A DNA stretch of 64,000 nucleotides from Anderseniella sp963759095 (GTDB taxonomy: Bacteria; Pseudomonadota; Alphaproteobacteria; Rhizobiales; Aestuariivirgaceae), in assembly GCA_963759095.1 (NCBI GenBank), contig CAVWYF010000036.1:124001-188000 (forward strand), written 5' to 3'. Made by a program: the position numbers and the translations under genes. Positions 25,691 through 33,634 of the stretch are shown piece after piece (positions within the stretch are counted from its first letter, which is position 1; every line of letters begins with the position of its first letter). The notes under the pieces were generated by a model. The model did not search any database. It saw nothing but the letters and a program-made list of their open reading frames with translations, and was not told where the DNA came from.

Positions 25691-25706
25691 TAGGGTCACG
25701 ACCCTA
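25691..25706. repeat. Short palindrome TAGGGTC-AC-GACCCTA
   Basis: A perfect 7+7 bp inverted repeat with a 2-nt centre, 21 nt upstream of the alcohol dehydrogenase start and within the 202-bp gap shared with efp. It is the most complete copy of the AGGGTC-GACCCT family in the window. It may be an operator or a dispersed repeat. Confidence 0.6.
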
Positions 25707-25872
25707 CTGAGTTGACTTTATCGTCCGCACAATCGCGACTTGCAGTGCCCGCGTCAATTATAACTGCCACTTTCCGCTACCCATTATGTGCCAGCCCTGC
25801 TAAACCCCGGCCAACCTGATGGCATCAATTGCCGTCAACTTACCAGTTCTTTGAAAATTCCAGGTATCTCGC

Positions 25873-26442
25873 ATGAAAATCAATGGCAATGAAATCAAGC
25901 CCGGCAATGTGCTGCTGCACAATGGAGACCTCTATATCGCGGTCAAGGTCGGCCACGTAAAACCCGGCAAGGGCGGCGCTTTTGCACAGGTTGAGATGAA
26001 GGGCATCGTCAACGGCACCAAGTTGAACGAGCGCTTCCGGTCGTCGGAAACCGTTGAGAAAGTACGCCTGGAACAGAAAGATTTCCAGTTCCTGTATCAG
26101 CAGGGCGACATGCTGGTGTTCATGGACAATGAAACCTACGAGCAGATTGAACTGCCGGAAGAATTTGTCGGCGAGCGGACGGCCTTCCTGCAGGACGGCA
26201 TGATGGTCACCGTGGAAACCTATGAGGAAAAGCCGCTGGGCATTTCCCTTCCCGATTATGTAACCCTTGAAATTACCGAAGCCGATGCGGTGGTAAAGGG
26301 CCAGACGGCGTCTTCATCCTACAAGCCGGCATTGCTGGAAAACGGTCTCAAGGTCATGGTGCCGCCGTTTATCGGAACCGGTGAGAAAATCATCGTTGAC
26401 ACCAATGAGGTGACCTACGTTCGCCGCGCCTCAGAAGGTTAA
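25873..26442 (+). CDS. efp: Translation elongation factor P
   Basis: 189 residues with the three beta-barrel layout of EF-P. The modification loop HVKPGKGGAF places a lysine at residue 33, equivalent to E. coli Lys34, so beta-lysylation by EpmA/EpmB is plausible. EF-P relieves ribosome stalling at consecutive prolines. It is followed after 9 nt by the inositol monophosphatase gene. Confidence 0.97.
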   Translation: MKINGNEIKPGNVLLHNGDLYIAVKVGHVKPGKGGAFAQVEMKGIVNGTKLNERFRSSETVEKVRLEQKDFQFLYQQGDMLVFMDNETYEQIELPEEFVGERTAFLQDGMMVTVETYEEKPLGISLPDYVTLEITEADAVVKGQTASSSYKPALLENGLKVMVPPFIGTGEKIIVDTNEVTYVRRASEG

Positions 26443-26451
26443 AACCGGACC

Positions 26452-27252
26452 ATGCCAGCTTCCCCCCTCATCACCGTCATGACCGGCGCTGCCCGCAAGG
26501 CAGCGCGGGCGGTGTCGCGCGATTTCGGCGAGGTTGAAAATCTCCAGGTATCGCAAAAAGGCCCCGCCGATTTTGTCACCCGCGCTGATCGCAAGGCCGA
26601 AAAGGTTATCGTTGAGGAGTTGAAGAAAGCGCGCCCAAAGTGGGGTTTTCTGTTGGAAGAAGGCGGCGAGATCGCCGGCACCGACGGCCAGCACGTCTGG
26701 GTGGTTGATCCGATTGACGGCACCACAAACTTCATTCACGGCATCCCGCATTTTGCCGTTTCGATCGGTCTGACCCGCAACGGCGAACCGGTTGCAGGCG
26801 TTATCTACAACCCGATCACCGATGAACTTTTCGCCGCTGAGCGAGGCGGTGGTGCCTATGTAAACGACCGTCGTTTGCGTGTATCCGGCCGCCGCAATAT
26901 CTCAGACGCTGTTATTGCCTGCGGGATTCCTCATCGCGGACGCGGTGATCATGCGGAATTTCGCCGTGAACTCGCCCAGGTGCAGGCAAAAGCCGCCGGC
27001 ATCCGCAGGGCAGGAACCGCATCGCTCGACCTTGCCTGGGTGGCAGCCGGTCGCCTTGACGGTTATTGGGAACGCGGCCTGAAACCCTGGGACATCTGTG
27101 CCGGCATCGTCATGGTGCGTGAAGCAGGCGGTTTCGCTGCCGACATCGATGGTGGCCCCGATGTCATGAACACCGGGGACATCATGGCCGGCAATGAACA
27201 TATGCAGTCCGAGTTGAAGGCCTGTATCAAGGCGGCACGTTCCGGCGAGTAG
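26452..27252 (+). CDS. Inositol monophosphatase family protein
   Basis: 266 residues. Both family signatures are present: WVVDPIDGTTNFIHGIP (metal-binding DPIDGT) and WDICAGIVMVREAGG. It hydrolyses inositol-1-phosphate or related sugar phosphates with Mg2+; SuhB-type members also act in rRNA transcription. It lies 9 nt after efp and is probably co-transcribed. Confidence 0.95.
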   Translation: MPASPLITVMTGAARKAARAVSRDFGEVENLQVSQKGPADFVTRADRKAEKVIVEELKKARPKWGFLLEEGGEIAGTDGQHVWVVDPIDGTTNFIHGIPHFAVSIGLTRNGEPVAGVIYNPITDELFAAERGGGAYVNDRRLRVSGRRNISDAVIACGIPHRGRGDHAEFRRELAQVQAKAAGIRRAGTASLDLAWVAAGRLDGYWERGLKPWDICAGIVMVREAGGFAADIDGGPDVMNTGDIMAGNEHMQSELKACIKAARSGE

Positions 27253-27565
27253 CGAAGTGCCGTAAAACCTCCACACACGTCAACTACCGTCGCGCGCTGC
27301 GGGCGCAGCATTTTTCATTGAAGTTGCGCGAATTTGCGAAAAACGAGTGCAGCGGCAAAGGGATAGAGTCTGTGGAAATCTGATTCGCCATAGAACAAAA
27401 TGGGTTCAATCGAACCCATAAAGTTGCTCGATCACTTTGAAGGCGATCGGGTTTATGATGTTTGGTTGATTAAACCGAAAATCATCCTGATCTAGAGACG
27501 TGACAAGGTTGAATCTTTGGCTACACTGCGGATAAATTTGCGCTCGGGAAGGACATGAGATCGGC
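27253..27565. other. Intergenic region carrying one copy of repeat family A
   Basis: The 313-bp gap between the inositol monophosphatase and MotA-like genes. It is AT-richer than its flanks, holds repeat copy A at 27391-27497, and otherwise shows only what may be the promoter of the MotA-like gene. No ORF is supported. Confidence 0.7.
27391..27497. repeat. Family A double-hairpin repeat, copy 1 (diverged)
   Basis: About 105 bp resembling the unit described at 32223-32324: first hairpin TGGGTTCAATCGAACCCA, then AAAGTTGCTC, the linker CACTTTGAAGGCGATC, and the second hairpin built on GGTTGATTAAACC, ending CTGATCTAGAG. Several substitutions relative to the tandem copies show it is older or less constrained. 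Confidence 0.85.
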
Positions 27566-28585
27566 ATGCTGGCATCGGATCATCTGAAAGTCTTGGAACT
27601 GCCGCGGGTATATCTCGTTCGCATGGCGGTTTTCACCATTCTTATCTGCATCGGCTCAGCCGTTCTGTTTCCCAATATCCAGGTTGCCTTCATGGCCAAC
27701 CCCGGCCTCAACGGCCTCATCGTAGTGGTTCTGCTGCTGGGCATCGCCTACACATTCCGGATGGTGTTTCGCCTGTGGCCGGAAGTGAACTGGGTCAACA
27801 GCTTCCGCATTGCCGATCCCGGCCTGGAGATTCCGCATCTGCCGCGCCTGCTGGCGCCCATGGCGGCCCAGCTTCGCGACCGCGAAGGCCTCACCATATT
27901 GTCGCCGATCACCTTGCGCTCATTGCTGGACTCGCTTGCCTCGCGCCTGGATGAAGCCCGCGATATTTCGCGCTACATGATCGGTTTGCTGATTTTCCTG
28001 GGATTGCTGGGCACCTTCTGGGGCCTGTTGCAAACAGTTTCCGCCGTTGGTGAAACCATCCGTTCGCTCAACATTTCAACAGCCCAGTCCGGCACCGTGT
28101 TCGAGGAACTCAAAGCCGGTCTTGAAGCGCCGCTTGCCGGCATGGGCACATCGTTCTCGTCTTCCCTGTTCGGTCTTGCCGGCTCGCTGGTTCTCGGGTT
28201 CCTCGAGCTGCAGGCCAGCCAGGCGCAGAACCGCTTTTACAATGATCTGGAGGACTGGCTCGCCACATTGACCGATATTGACGCCGGTGAATATGCCAGT
28301 TCCATTGATCTGCCGCCGCACATTCAGGCCGAAATGTCGACACTGCGTTCGGGCATGGATCGGATCAATCGCACGCTTGAAACAGCCGTACAGTCCAATG
28401 GCGCTGGGCCGCAGAATGCTGAATCCATGGAGCAACTCGCCGGCGCGGTGCACGGGCTTGTGCAGCAAATGCGCGAAGAGCAAAAGGTGGTGCGTCAGTG
28501 GGCACAGCAGCAGTCTGAGCAAAGCGCTGAAATCAAACGCATGCTGGCGCGTGTCGGCGCGCCTTCGGGCCGGGGCCGGAGTTAG
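27566..28585 (+). CDS. MotA/TolQ/ExbB-type proton channel protein
   Basis: 339 residues. Membrane helices near residues 18-38, 46-66, 138-160 and 188-210; the last two carry the MotA/TolQ-like stretch (GLLGTFWGLLQTVSAVGE and the GMGTSFSSSLFGLAGSLVLG region). The C-terminal 100 residues are helical and Gln/Glu-rich (QQMREEQKVVRQWAQQQSEQ). It lies 3 nt upstream of an OmpA/MotB-like gene, so the two should form a proton-driven complex spanning inner membrane to peptidoglycan. No flagellar, Tol or TonB genes are near. This pair is a conserved rhizobial locus of unclear function. Confidence 0.85.
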   Translation: MLASDHLKVLELPRVYLVRMAVFTILICIGSAVLFPNIQVAFMANPGLNGLIVVVLLLGIAYTFRMVFRLWPEVNWVNSFRIADPGLEIPHLPRLLAPMAAQLRDREGLTILSPITLRSLLDSLASRLDEARDISRYMIGLLIFLGLLGTFWGLLQTVSAVGETIRSLNISTAQSGTVFEELKAGLEAPLAGMGTSFSSSLFGLAGSLVLGFLELQASQAQNRFYNDLEDWLATLTDIDAGEYASSIDLPPHIQAEMSTLRSGMDRINRTLETAVQSNGAGPQNAESMEQLAGAVHGLVQQMREEQKVVRQWAQQQSEQSAEIKRMLARVGAPSGRGRS

Positions 28586-28588
28586 GCC

Positions 28589-29626
28589 GTGGCGGGTCTC
28601 GGCAGAGGCCGCAGAAGCGGTCAGGACAGCTCCGGGTTTTACTGGCCCGGCTTTGTGGACGCCATGGCGCAACTGCTGCTGGTCATCACTTTCCTGCTGT
28701 CTGTTTTCATGATTACCCAGTTCCTGCAGGCCCGGGAAATCTCCGGCCAGGACAGCGCACTGTCAAGGCTGCGCTCCGAGATCAGCGAACTGACCGAACT
28801 GCTCGCGCTGGAAAAATCTTCAAAGGCCGAGGTTGAAACCACCCTTGCCGCCCTCACCGACGACCTTAAATCTGCCCGCGACGAAACCAGCCTGCTGCAG
28901 GGCGTTGTCGATACTTTCAGGTCGGAAGGCAATCAGGCAGGCACGCAATTGTCGGCTCTGCAGCAAAGGCTCGAAGGCGAGAGGAAGGTCTCGTCCGAAG
29001 CGCTGGCACGGGTTGAATTGCTGAACCAGCAGATTGCTGCGTTGCGCAGACAGATCGGTGCCTTGAACGATGCGCTTGAAGCTGCCGAAAAGCAGGATCA
29101 GAAAAGCCGTACGCAGATTGTGGACCTCGGCCGCCGGCTGAATGTCGCTCTGGCCCAAAGGGTGCAGGAACTGAACCGGTTCCGGTCGGAATTCTTCGGC
29201 CGCCTGCGCCGCATTCTGGCCAATCGCGACGATATCCGGGTGGTCGGTGACCGCTTTGTGTTTCAGTCCGAGGTTCTGTTTGCCAAGGGTGCAGCCGCCC
29301 TGTCCCCGACGGGCCAGCTGGAAATTGCCAAGCTGGCGGTAGCCATGCAGCAACTGGTGGGTGAAATCCCCGAGGATCTGAACTGGGTGCTGCAGGTGGA
29401 CGGTCATACCGATGATGACCCGATCAACACGCCATTGTTCCCGTCCAACTGGGTACTGTCATCAGCGCGCGCCATTGCCGTGGTCGAGGCGCTTGCGGAA
29501 CAGGGCATCCCGCCCCAGCATCTGGTAGCCGCAGGATTTGGCGAGTTTCAGCCCATAGATCCGGGCACGTCCGAAGACGCAAAAACCCGCAATCGCCGCA
29601 TCGAATTGAAGCTCACCACGAGGTAA
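28589..29626 (+). CDS. MotB/OmpA-like peptidoglycan-binding protein with coiled coil
   Basis: 345 residues from GTG 28589. One N-terminal membrane helix begins YWPGFVDAMAQLLLVITFLL, with Asp24 in the position of the proton-accepting Asp of MotB. Residues about 50-190 form a long coiled coil. Residues 220-345 are an OmpA-family peptidoglycan-binding domain (QVDGHTDDDPIN, RNRRIELKL). It is the stator-like partner of the MotA-type protein encoded directly upstream. The long coiled coil replaces the short plug of MotB, as in ZorB-type and other non-flagellar motors. Confidence 0.88.
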   Translation: MAGLGRGRRSGQDSSGFYWPGFVDAMAQLLLVITFLLSVFMITQFLQAREISGQDSALSRLRSEISELTELLALEKSSKAEVETTLAALTDDLKSARDETSLLQGVVDTFRSEGNQAGTQLSALQQRLEGERKVSSEALARVELLNQQIAALRRQIGALNDALEAAEKQDQKSRTQIVDLGRRLNVALAQRVQELNRFRSEFFGRLRRILANRDDIRVVGDRFVFQSEVLFAKGAAALSPTGQLEIAKLAVAMQQLVGEIPEDLNWVLQVDGHTDDDPINTPLFPSNWVLSSARAIAVVEALAEQGIPPQHLVAAGFGEFQPIDPGTSEDAKTRNRRIELKLTTR

Positions 29627-29638
29627 AAAGGCAGATTC

Positions 29639-29745
29639 CAGAGCAACATGGGTTCAATTGAACCCGTAAAGTTGCTCTAGCACTTTGAAAGCGATCAGTT
29701 TTATGGTTTTTGATTGAGACAATCAAAAATCATACTGATCTAGAG
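29639..29745. repeat. Family A double-hairpin repeat, copy 2
   Basis: It lies between the convergent OmpA-like and BA14K genes. First hairpin: GGGTTCAATTGAACCC, flanked by AGAGCAAC and GTTGCTCT. Second hairpin: GGTTTTTGATTG and CAATCAAAAATC, flanked by GATCAGT and ACTGATC. A truncated further unit continues at 29740. Confidence 0.88.
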
Positions 29746-29765
29746 CAACATGGGTTCAATTGAAC
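29740..29765. repeat. Truncated family A unit overlapping the BA14K stop codon
   Basis: CTAGAGCAACATGGGTTC followed by AATTGAAC: the left half of a unit, then the sequence switches to coding DNA. The minus-strand reading of GTTCAATTGAAC gives codons ending TTC AAT TGA, so the repeat provides the TGA stop (29756-29758) of the BA14K gene. Confidence 0.75.
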
Positions 29766-30193
29766 GGGCTGTTGCAGCGCCGCGTATTGCCGTCAAAATC
29801 GGTCCAGGTGTCGGTGCGGACGCGGTAGGAGCGGTATTTCCTGCGGCACCAGTCTTCATGGCGGTCTCCGCCCCCGGCATAATCTGGCTCGTCATCATCC
29901 TCGCCGTCATAAAAGTCGTAGTCGTCCTCGTAGAAATCTCCATAGTTCCAGAACGGCTGGGCATAATAAAAACCATTGCGGAAATGATTGAAGCCCCGCC
30001 GCCTGCTGCGAGATCTCCTGAGCCGCCTGCGGCTCTTTTTCTTGGCTACCGGCACCACGGAAGACCCGTCTGCGAATGTCATGACCCCGAGCACATGGTT
30101 TGCAGCAACAGGTGTTGCCTGCGACTGCGTGCTCATCATCATCAATCCGGCAATACCGGCCAGCAACGCTGAAGTGGTCTTTTTGATAATCAA
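29756..30193 (-). CDS. BA14K-family secreted protein
   Basis: 145 residues from TTG 30193, chosen because GGAGG lies 8 nt upstream; the longer frame to 30268 has no ribosome-binding site. A signal peptide (MIIKKTTSALLAGIAGLMMM, cleavage likely after SQA) precedes a very basic stretch (KKKSRRRLRRSRSRRRG), an acidic Tyr/Asp-rich segment (YEDDYDFYDGEDDDEPDY) and a C-terminal DWCRRKYRSYRVRTDTW...DGNTRRC that matches the BA14K signature with its two cysteines. BA14K proteins were first described as Brucella immunoreactive lectin-like surface antigens. The final three codons and stop lie in a family A repeat. Confidence 0.8.
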   Translation of the reverse strand: MIIKKTTSALLAGIAGLMMMSTQSQATPVAANHVLGVMTFADGSSVVPVAKKKSRRRLRRSRSRRRGFNHFRNGFYYAQPFWNYGDFYEDDYDFYDGEDDDEPDYAGGGDRHEDWCRRKYRSYRVRTDTWTDFDGNTRRCNSPFN

Positions 30194-30326
30194 TTCGGTG
30201 TCCTCCAGTTCGGCTTTTCCGGCTTCCACAAAACCGAAGTGGCCACGTCCAATCAGGTCCAGAAACACTAACCCGGTAAAACAGCGTTGTCACGCAACGT
30301 AAATTATCCAGGTTCGCCGACAAGGC

Positions 30327-32192
30327 CTATTCGTTGAACTGCAATTTGGCGAGCCGGGCATAAAGCCCGCCCTTCTTCATCAACTGGGCATGGCTGCCTT
30401 CCGCTGCAACGTACCCGTCATCCAGCACTATAATCCGGTCGGCATTGCGAACCGTTGCGAGCCGATGTGCAATAACCAGCGTTGTACGGTGTTGCATCAG
30501 GTCTTCAAAGGCGGCCTGCACATACTGCTCGCTTTCAGCGTCAAGGGCGCTGGTGGCTTCATCCAGCAACAATAATGGCGCATCGCGCAGCACGGCACGG
30601 GCAATCGCAACGCGCTGGCGCTGTCCGCCTGACAGGGTTATCCCGCGCTCGCCAACCTGGGTCGAAAATCCCTGTGTCAGGCGGTCGGCAAACTCATCGA
30701 CCCGCGCCAGCTTCGCGGCCTGCATCACTTCGTCATCGCTGGCCGATGGCCTGGAAAACCTGATGTTGTCGAGCACGCTGGCGGAAAAAATTACCGTATC
30801 CTGCGGTACCAGGGAAATTGATCCGCGCAGGTTATCCAGCCCGGCATCGGCAACATTTACACCATCCAGCCGCACCGTTCCCGATTGCGGATCATAAAAC
30901 CGCAGGATCAGAGCAAACAGGGTAGACTTACCCGCACCGGACGGCCCGACAATGGCCACCGTTTCCCCAGGGCTCACCGAAAAGCTCAACCCCTTCAATA
31001 CCTGATCGTCAGGTCGTGACGGATAGGTGAATTCGACCTTCTCAAACGCGACAGCCCCCTTTGCCGGCACCGGTAGCGCCACCGGTGTTTCAGGCTCTGC
31101 AATACCCGGCTCGGTATCCAGCAGTTCCGACAGCCGTTCTGCCGCCCCGGCTGCCAGCTGAAGCTCACCCCACACTTCCGACAACGACCCCATGGCACCG
31201 GCAGCAAATGCTGCGTACAGCAAAAACTGTCCCAGGGTGCCCGGTGTCATTGCACCGGACAGTACTTCCTGGGCTCCGTACCACAAGATGCCGATGATCG
31301 CTCCGAAGGCCAGGAAAATAATGGCCGCCGTCAGGAACGCGCGCCCTCTGGCGCGTGCAGCCGCAGCTGCAAATGCCTCATGGGTTGCCGCATTGAAGGT
31401 CTTGCCAATTCGCGCCTCCTGTCCGAACGCCTGCACTGCCTGTACCGAATACAGGGATTCCTGGGCCAGTGCTGCCGAAGCTGCAAGGGTATCCTGGGCA
31501 TGGCGCGACAGCTTGCGTACCTTGCGTCCGAAAAACACCATGGGCAGCACGATCAACGGAATGACCAGAAGTACCATGCCGGACAGTTTCAGGCTGGTGG
31601 CAATCAGCATGGCAATGGCCCCGACCAACATCACCAGATTGCGCAGCGCAACCGAAACCGTCGACCCGAAAACATTCTTGACCTGCGTGGTGTCTGCTGT
31701 CAGGCGCGCCAGCACTTCACCTGATTGGGCCGTATCATAAAACGAAGGCGACAGTCTGAGCAGGTGCGAGAACACCAAATCCCGCAAGTCCGCCACCACA
31801 CGTTCACCGATCCAGGTAACACAGTAATAGCGGCCCGCAGAAGATATCGCCAACACGGCCACAACAAACAGCATGACCGAGAAATATTGATCAACAAAGC
31901 CTGCATTCTCACCGGAAAACCCATGGTCGATGACCCGGCGCACGGCAACAGGCACAACCAGTGTCGAAGCGGCAGCCATGACAAGAAACAAAACAGCAAA
32001 ACCGATTTGTGGCCGGTAGCGAAACAGAAACGGCAGCAACCGCGACAACGGCTTGAGGCTTGAGGCTTTTGCCCGTCTCCCGGGCCCATCGGTTTCAAGT
32101 GCCGGTTTGGCTTCGGCGGTATGAGACACACCAGCGCGTGATTGAATATCCTGCGGCCCTGCCCGGCCCGTATCAACTGTCAACGTCTTCAA
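30327..32192 (-). CDS. ABC transporter, fused permease/ATPase (MsbA-like exporter)
   Basis: 621 residues if started at TTG 32192; TTG 32183, better spaced from GAGGA, or a GTG about 20 codons in are alternatives. Residues 60-345 form a six-helix type I exporter membrane domain. The ATPase half has Walker A GPSGAGKST (416-424), signature LSGGQ (520-524), Walker B LLLLDE (540-545) and an H-loop (VIAHRL). Homodimeric members flip lipids or export hydrophobic compounds. It diverges from rpmE, as in many Rhizobiales. The shared upstream region holds three tandem family A repeats. Confidence 0.93.
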   Translation of the reverse strand: MKTLTVDTGRAGPQDIQSRAGVSHTAEAKPALETDGPGRRAKASSLKPLSRLLPFLFRYRPQIGFAVLFLVMAAASTLVVPVAVRRVIDHGFSGENAGFVDQYFSVMLFVVAVLAISSAGRYYCVTWIGERVVADLRDLVFSHLLRLSPSFYDTAQSGEVLARLTADTTQVKNVFGSTVSVALRNLVMLVGAIAMLIATSLKLSGMVLLVIPLIVLPMVFFGRKVRKLSRHAQDTLAASAALAQESLYSVQAVQAFGQEARIGKTFNAATHEAFAAAAARARGRAFLTAAIIFLAFGAIIGILWYGAQEVLSGAMTPGTLGQFLLYAAFAAGAMGSLSEVWGELQLAAGAAERLSELLDTEPGIAEPETPVALPVPAKGAVAFEKVEFTYPSRPDDQVLKGLSFSVSPGETVAIVGPSGAGKSTLFALILRFYDPQSGTVRLDGVNVADAGLDNLRGSISLVPQDTVIFSASVLDNIRFSRPSASDDEVMQAAKLARVDEFADRLTQGFSTQVGERGITLSGGQRQRVAIARAVLRDAPLLLLDEATSALDAESEQYVQAAFEDLMQHRTTLVIAHRLATVRNADRIIVLDDGYVAAEGSHAQLMKKGGLYARLAKLQFNE

Positions 32193-32222
32193 TCCTCAAA
32201 TCCATATTCATGCGCGTCACAC

Positions 32223-32324
32223 TAGAGCAACATGGGTTCATTTGAACCCATAAAGTTGCTCTAGAACTTTGAAAGCGATCAGTTTTATGGTTTTTGGTTG
32301 ATTCAACCAAAAACCACACTGATC
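32223..32324. repeat. Family A repeat, tandem unit 1 (102 bp)
   Basis: The reference unit. Hairpin 1: CTAGAGCAAC (arm, from 32222), inner TGGGTTCA-TT-TGAACCCA, closing arm GTTGCTCTAG. Hairpin 2: GATCAGT, TGGTTTTTGGTTGA, then TCAACCAAAAACCA and ACTGATC. Both stems are perfect or nearly so. It is almost identical to unit 2. Confidence 0.95.
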
Positions 32325-32426
32325 TAGAGCAACATGGGTTCATTTGAACCCATAAAGTTGCTCTAGAACTTTGAAAGCGATCAGTTTTATGGTTTTTGGT
32401 TGATTCAACCAAAAACCACACTGATC
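32325..32426. repeat. Family A repeat, tandem unit 2 (102 bp)
   Basis: An exact-period copy of unit 1 (period 102 bp) with no visible difference over the hairpin regions, implying a recent duplication or ongoing homogenisation. Confidence 0.95.
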
Positions 32427-32527
32427 TAGAGCAACACGGGTTCAGTTGAACCCATAAAGTTGTTCTAACGCTTCAGAAGCGAACTTGTTTATGGTTTTTG
32501 TCGTGGTAACCAAAACTCATGCTGATC
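32427..32527. repeat. Family A repeat, tandem unit 3 (diverged)
   Basis: Same order of elements as units 1 and 2 with about 20 substitutions. Hairpin 1 (GGGTTCAGTTGAACCC) keeps its symmetry through compensating changes. Hairpin 2 (GGTTTTTGTCGTGGTAACCAAAACT) has lost much of its pairing. Confidence 0.9.
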
Positions 32528-32746
32528 TATCAATGCCATGCTTGGCCCGGCAAGCAGGCACTTATGTGGCCGGGTGCCACACCCTGGAAATTTCGCAATC
32601 GGATTTCAGACAGCCGTAAGCCCGGCAATGGTTGCGCTAAAGGCTTTGCTCATGTATAGACCACGCCGGATTTCAGTTTTTCTCCAGGTCGTCGCCAAAA
32701 CCGGTTATCGGATCGGGCGCGCTGGTTTGTTTGAAAGATACCTTCG

Positions 32747-32968
32747 ATGAAAAAAGACATTCACCCGGACTATCACATGATCACAGTGACCAACACTGAT
32801 GGCTCATCTTTCCAGACCCGTTCGACCTGGGGCAAGGAAGGCGACAACCTTCAGTTGGACATCGATCCTGCCACCCACCCGGCCTGGACCGGCGGCAACC
32901 AGAACCTGGTTGACCGTGGAGGCCGCGTCAGCCGCTTCAACGAGAAGTTCGGCTTCCTCAAGAAATAA
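32747..32968 (+). CDS. rpmE: Ribosomal protein bL31 (zinc-free form)
   Basis: 73 residues, MKKDIHPDYHMITV with the STWGKEGD and DPATHPAWTGG motifs of alphaproteobacterial L31. The CxxC pairs of the zinc-binding form are absent, so it does not store zinc. L31 joins the two ribosomal subunits at the central protuberance bridge. A strong terminator follows. Confidence 0.96.
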   Translation: MKKDIHPDYHMITVTNTDGSSFQTRSTWGKEGDNLQLDIDPATHPAWTGGNQNLVDRGGRVSRFNEKFGFLKK

Positions 32969-33003
32969 TCCGTTGGCCGTTTCAGGCCTGAGATCAGGTT
33001 TAC

Positions 33004-33031
33004 GGGTTCACTTGAACCCCTGTTGCTCTGA
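33004..33031. repeat. Truncated family A fragment downstream of rpmE
   Basis: GGGTTCA-CT-TGAACCC followed by CTGTTGCTCT: the right half of hairpin 1 of the family A unit, lying between the rpmE stop and its terminator. Confidence 0.7.
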
Positions 33032-33037
33032 ACATGA

Positions 33038-33069
33038 AAAAGCCCGGCTGCCTGGCAGTCGGGTTTTTT
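33038..33069 (+). terminator. Rho-independent terminator of rpmE
   Basis: Stem CCCGGCTGCC / GGCAGTCGGG (one G-T pair) followed by TTTTTT at 33064-33069, with matching A residues upstream (33037-33041). Confidence 0.9.
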
Positions 33070-33100
33070 GTGTTCGAATTCAGAATAAGAGCAAACCGCT

Positions 33101-33634
33101 TTAGCTGCGGCGCGCGTTGAACGCTTTCTGCAACTGATCAAGATGTGTGTTCACTTCATTTGCAGCTTCACCACTGAGCAGTGTTTCATCACGCTCGGCA
33201 ATCATCACATCCAGCGTCACAATACGCTCATGCAGGCGCAGAGACCGCCTGACAAGCCCTTTAAGAGCGTCCGGCAGGTCATCGGCACCGGCAAGCGGTT
33301 GACCTTCCCCGATCTCGTCAAGCGAAATACGGCTCTTTTCATGATCTGCATCATCGCGGGTGATTTCGCCGGAACTGACCGCGCGCTGCAACAGCAGCCA
33401 TGACGCCAACTGCATAAGTCGCGTGGTCAGGCGCATGGATTGGCTTGCATAGGTAACCGATCCCTGCTTGCCGAGTTCACGAACATCCTGCCGTCCAGAA
33501 CCATCCAGATAATTCGCGGTCTCTTCAATCAGGCTCATGCCTTCCTGAAAAACCTCCTGGAATTGTTTGGATGCTGTAAAGCGCGAAAGAAAATCTACAG
33601 GCATGATACGCTCGGAACTACCACCAGTGACCAT
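33101..33634 (-). CDS. DUF1465-family protein
   Basis: 177 residues from ATG 33634, chosen for the GAGG site 8 nt upstream. The sequence (FTASKQFQEVFQEGMSLIEE, TYASQSMRLTTRLMQLASWLL) is that of DUF1465, a rhizobial family of helical cytoplasmic proteins; in Caulobacter a homologue is linked to the CtrA network. It lies head-on to rpmE, the usual rhizobial arrangement. Confidence 0.85.
   Translation of the reverse strand: MVTGGSSERIMPVDFLSRFTASKQFQEVFQEGMSLIEETANYLDGSGRQDVRELGKQGSVTYASQSMRLTTRLMQLASWLLLQRAVSSGEITRDDADHEKSRISLDEIGEGQPLAGADDLPDALKGLVRRSLRLHERIVTLDVMIAERDETLLSGEAANEVNTHLDQLQKAFNARRS

Larger units (their letters stand above)
32193..32746. other. Gene-free divergent region between ABC exporter and rpmE
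   Basis: 554 bp. The left 335 bp is three tandem repeats (32223-32527). The right 218 bp is the presumed rpmE promoter and leader, in which no clear riboswitch or L31 operator fold was recognised by eye. No ORF here looks coding. Confidence 0.7.

Noticed and set aside
24876..25715. Long plus-strand open frame opposite the iron alcohol dehydrogenase
   Set aside because: It is the antisense shadow of a well-conserved gene, has no ribosome-binding site and an Arg/His-rich translation typical of shadows.
27566..29626. MotA/OmpA-like pair considered as part of a Zorya defence system
   Set aside because: No ZorC, ZorD or ZorE-like gene is nearby, and the pair sits in a conserved housekeeping run.
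32223..32527. Tandem 102-bp units considered as a CRISPR array
   Set aside because: Units are contiguous with no variable spacers, are internally palindromic, and there are no cas genes in the window.
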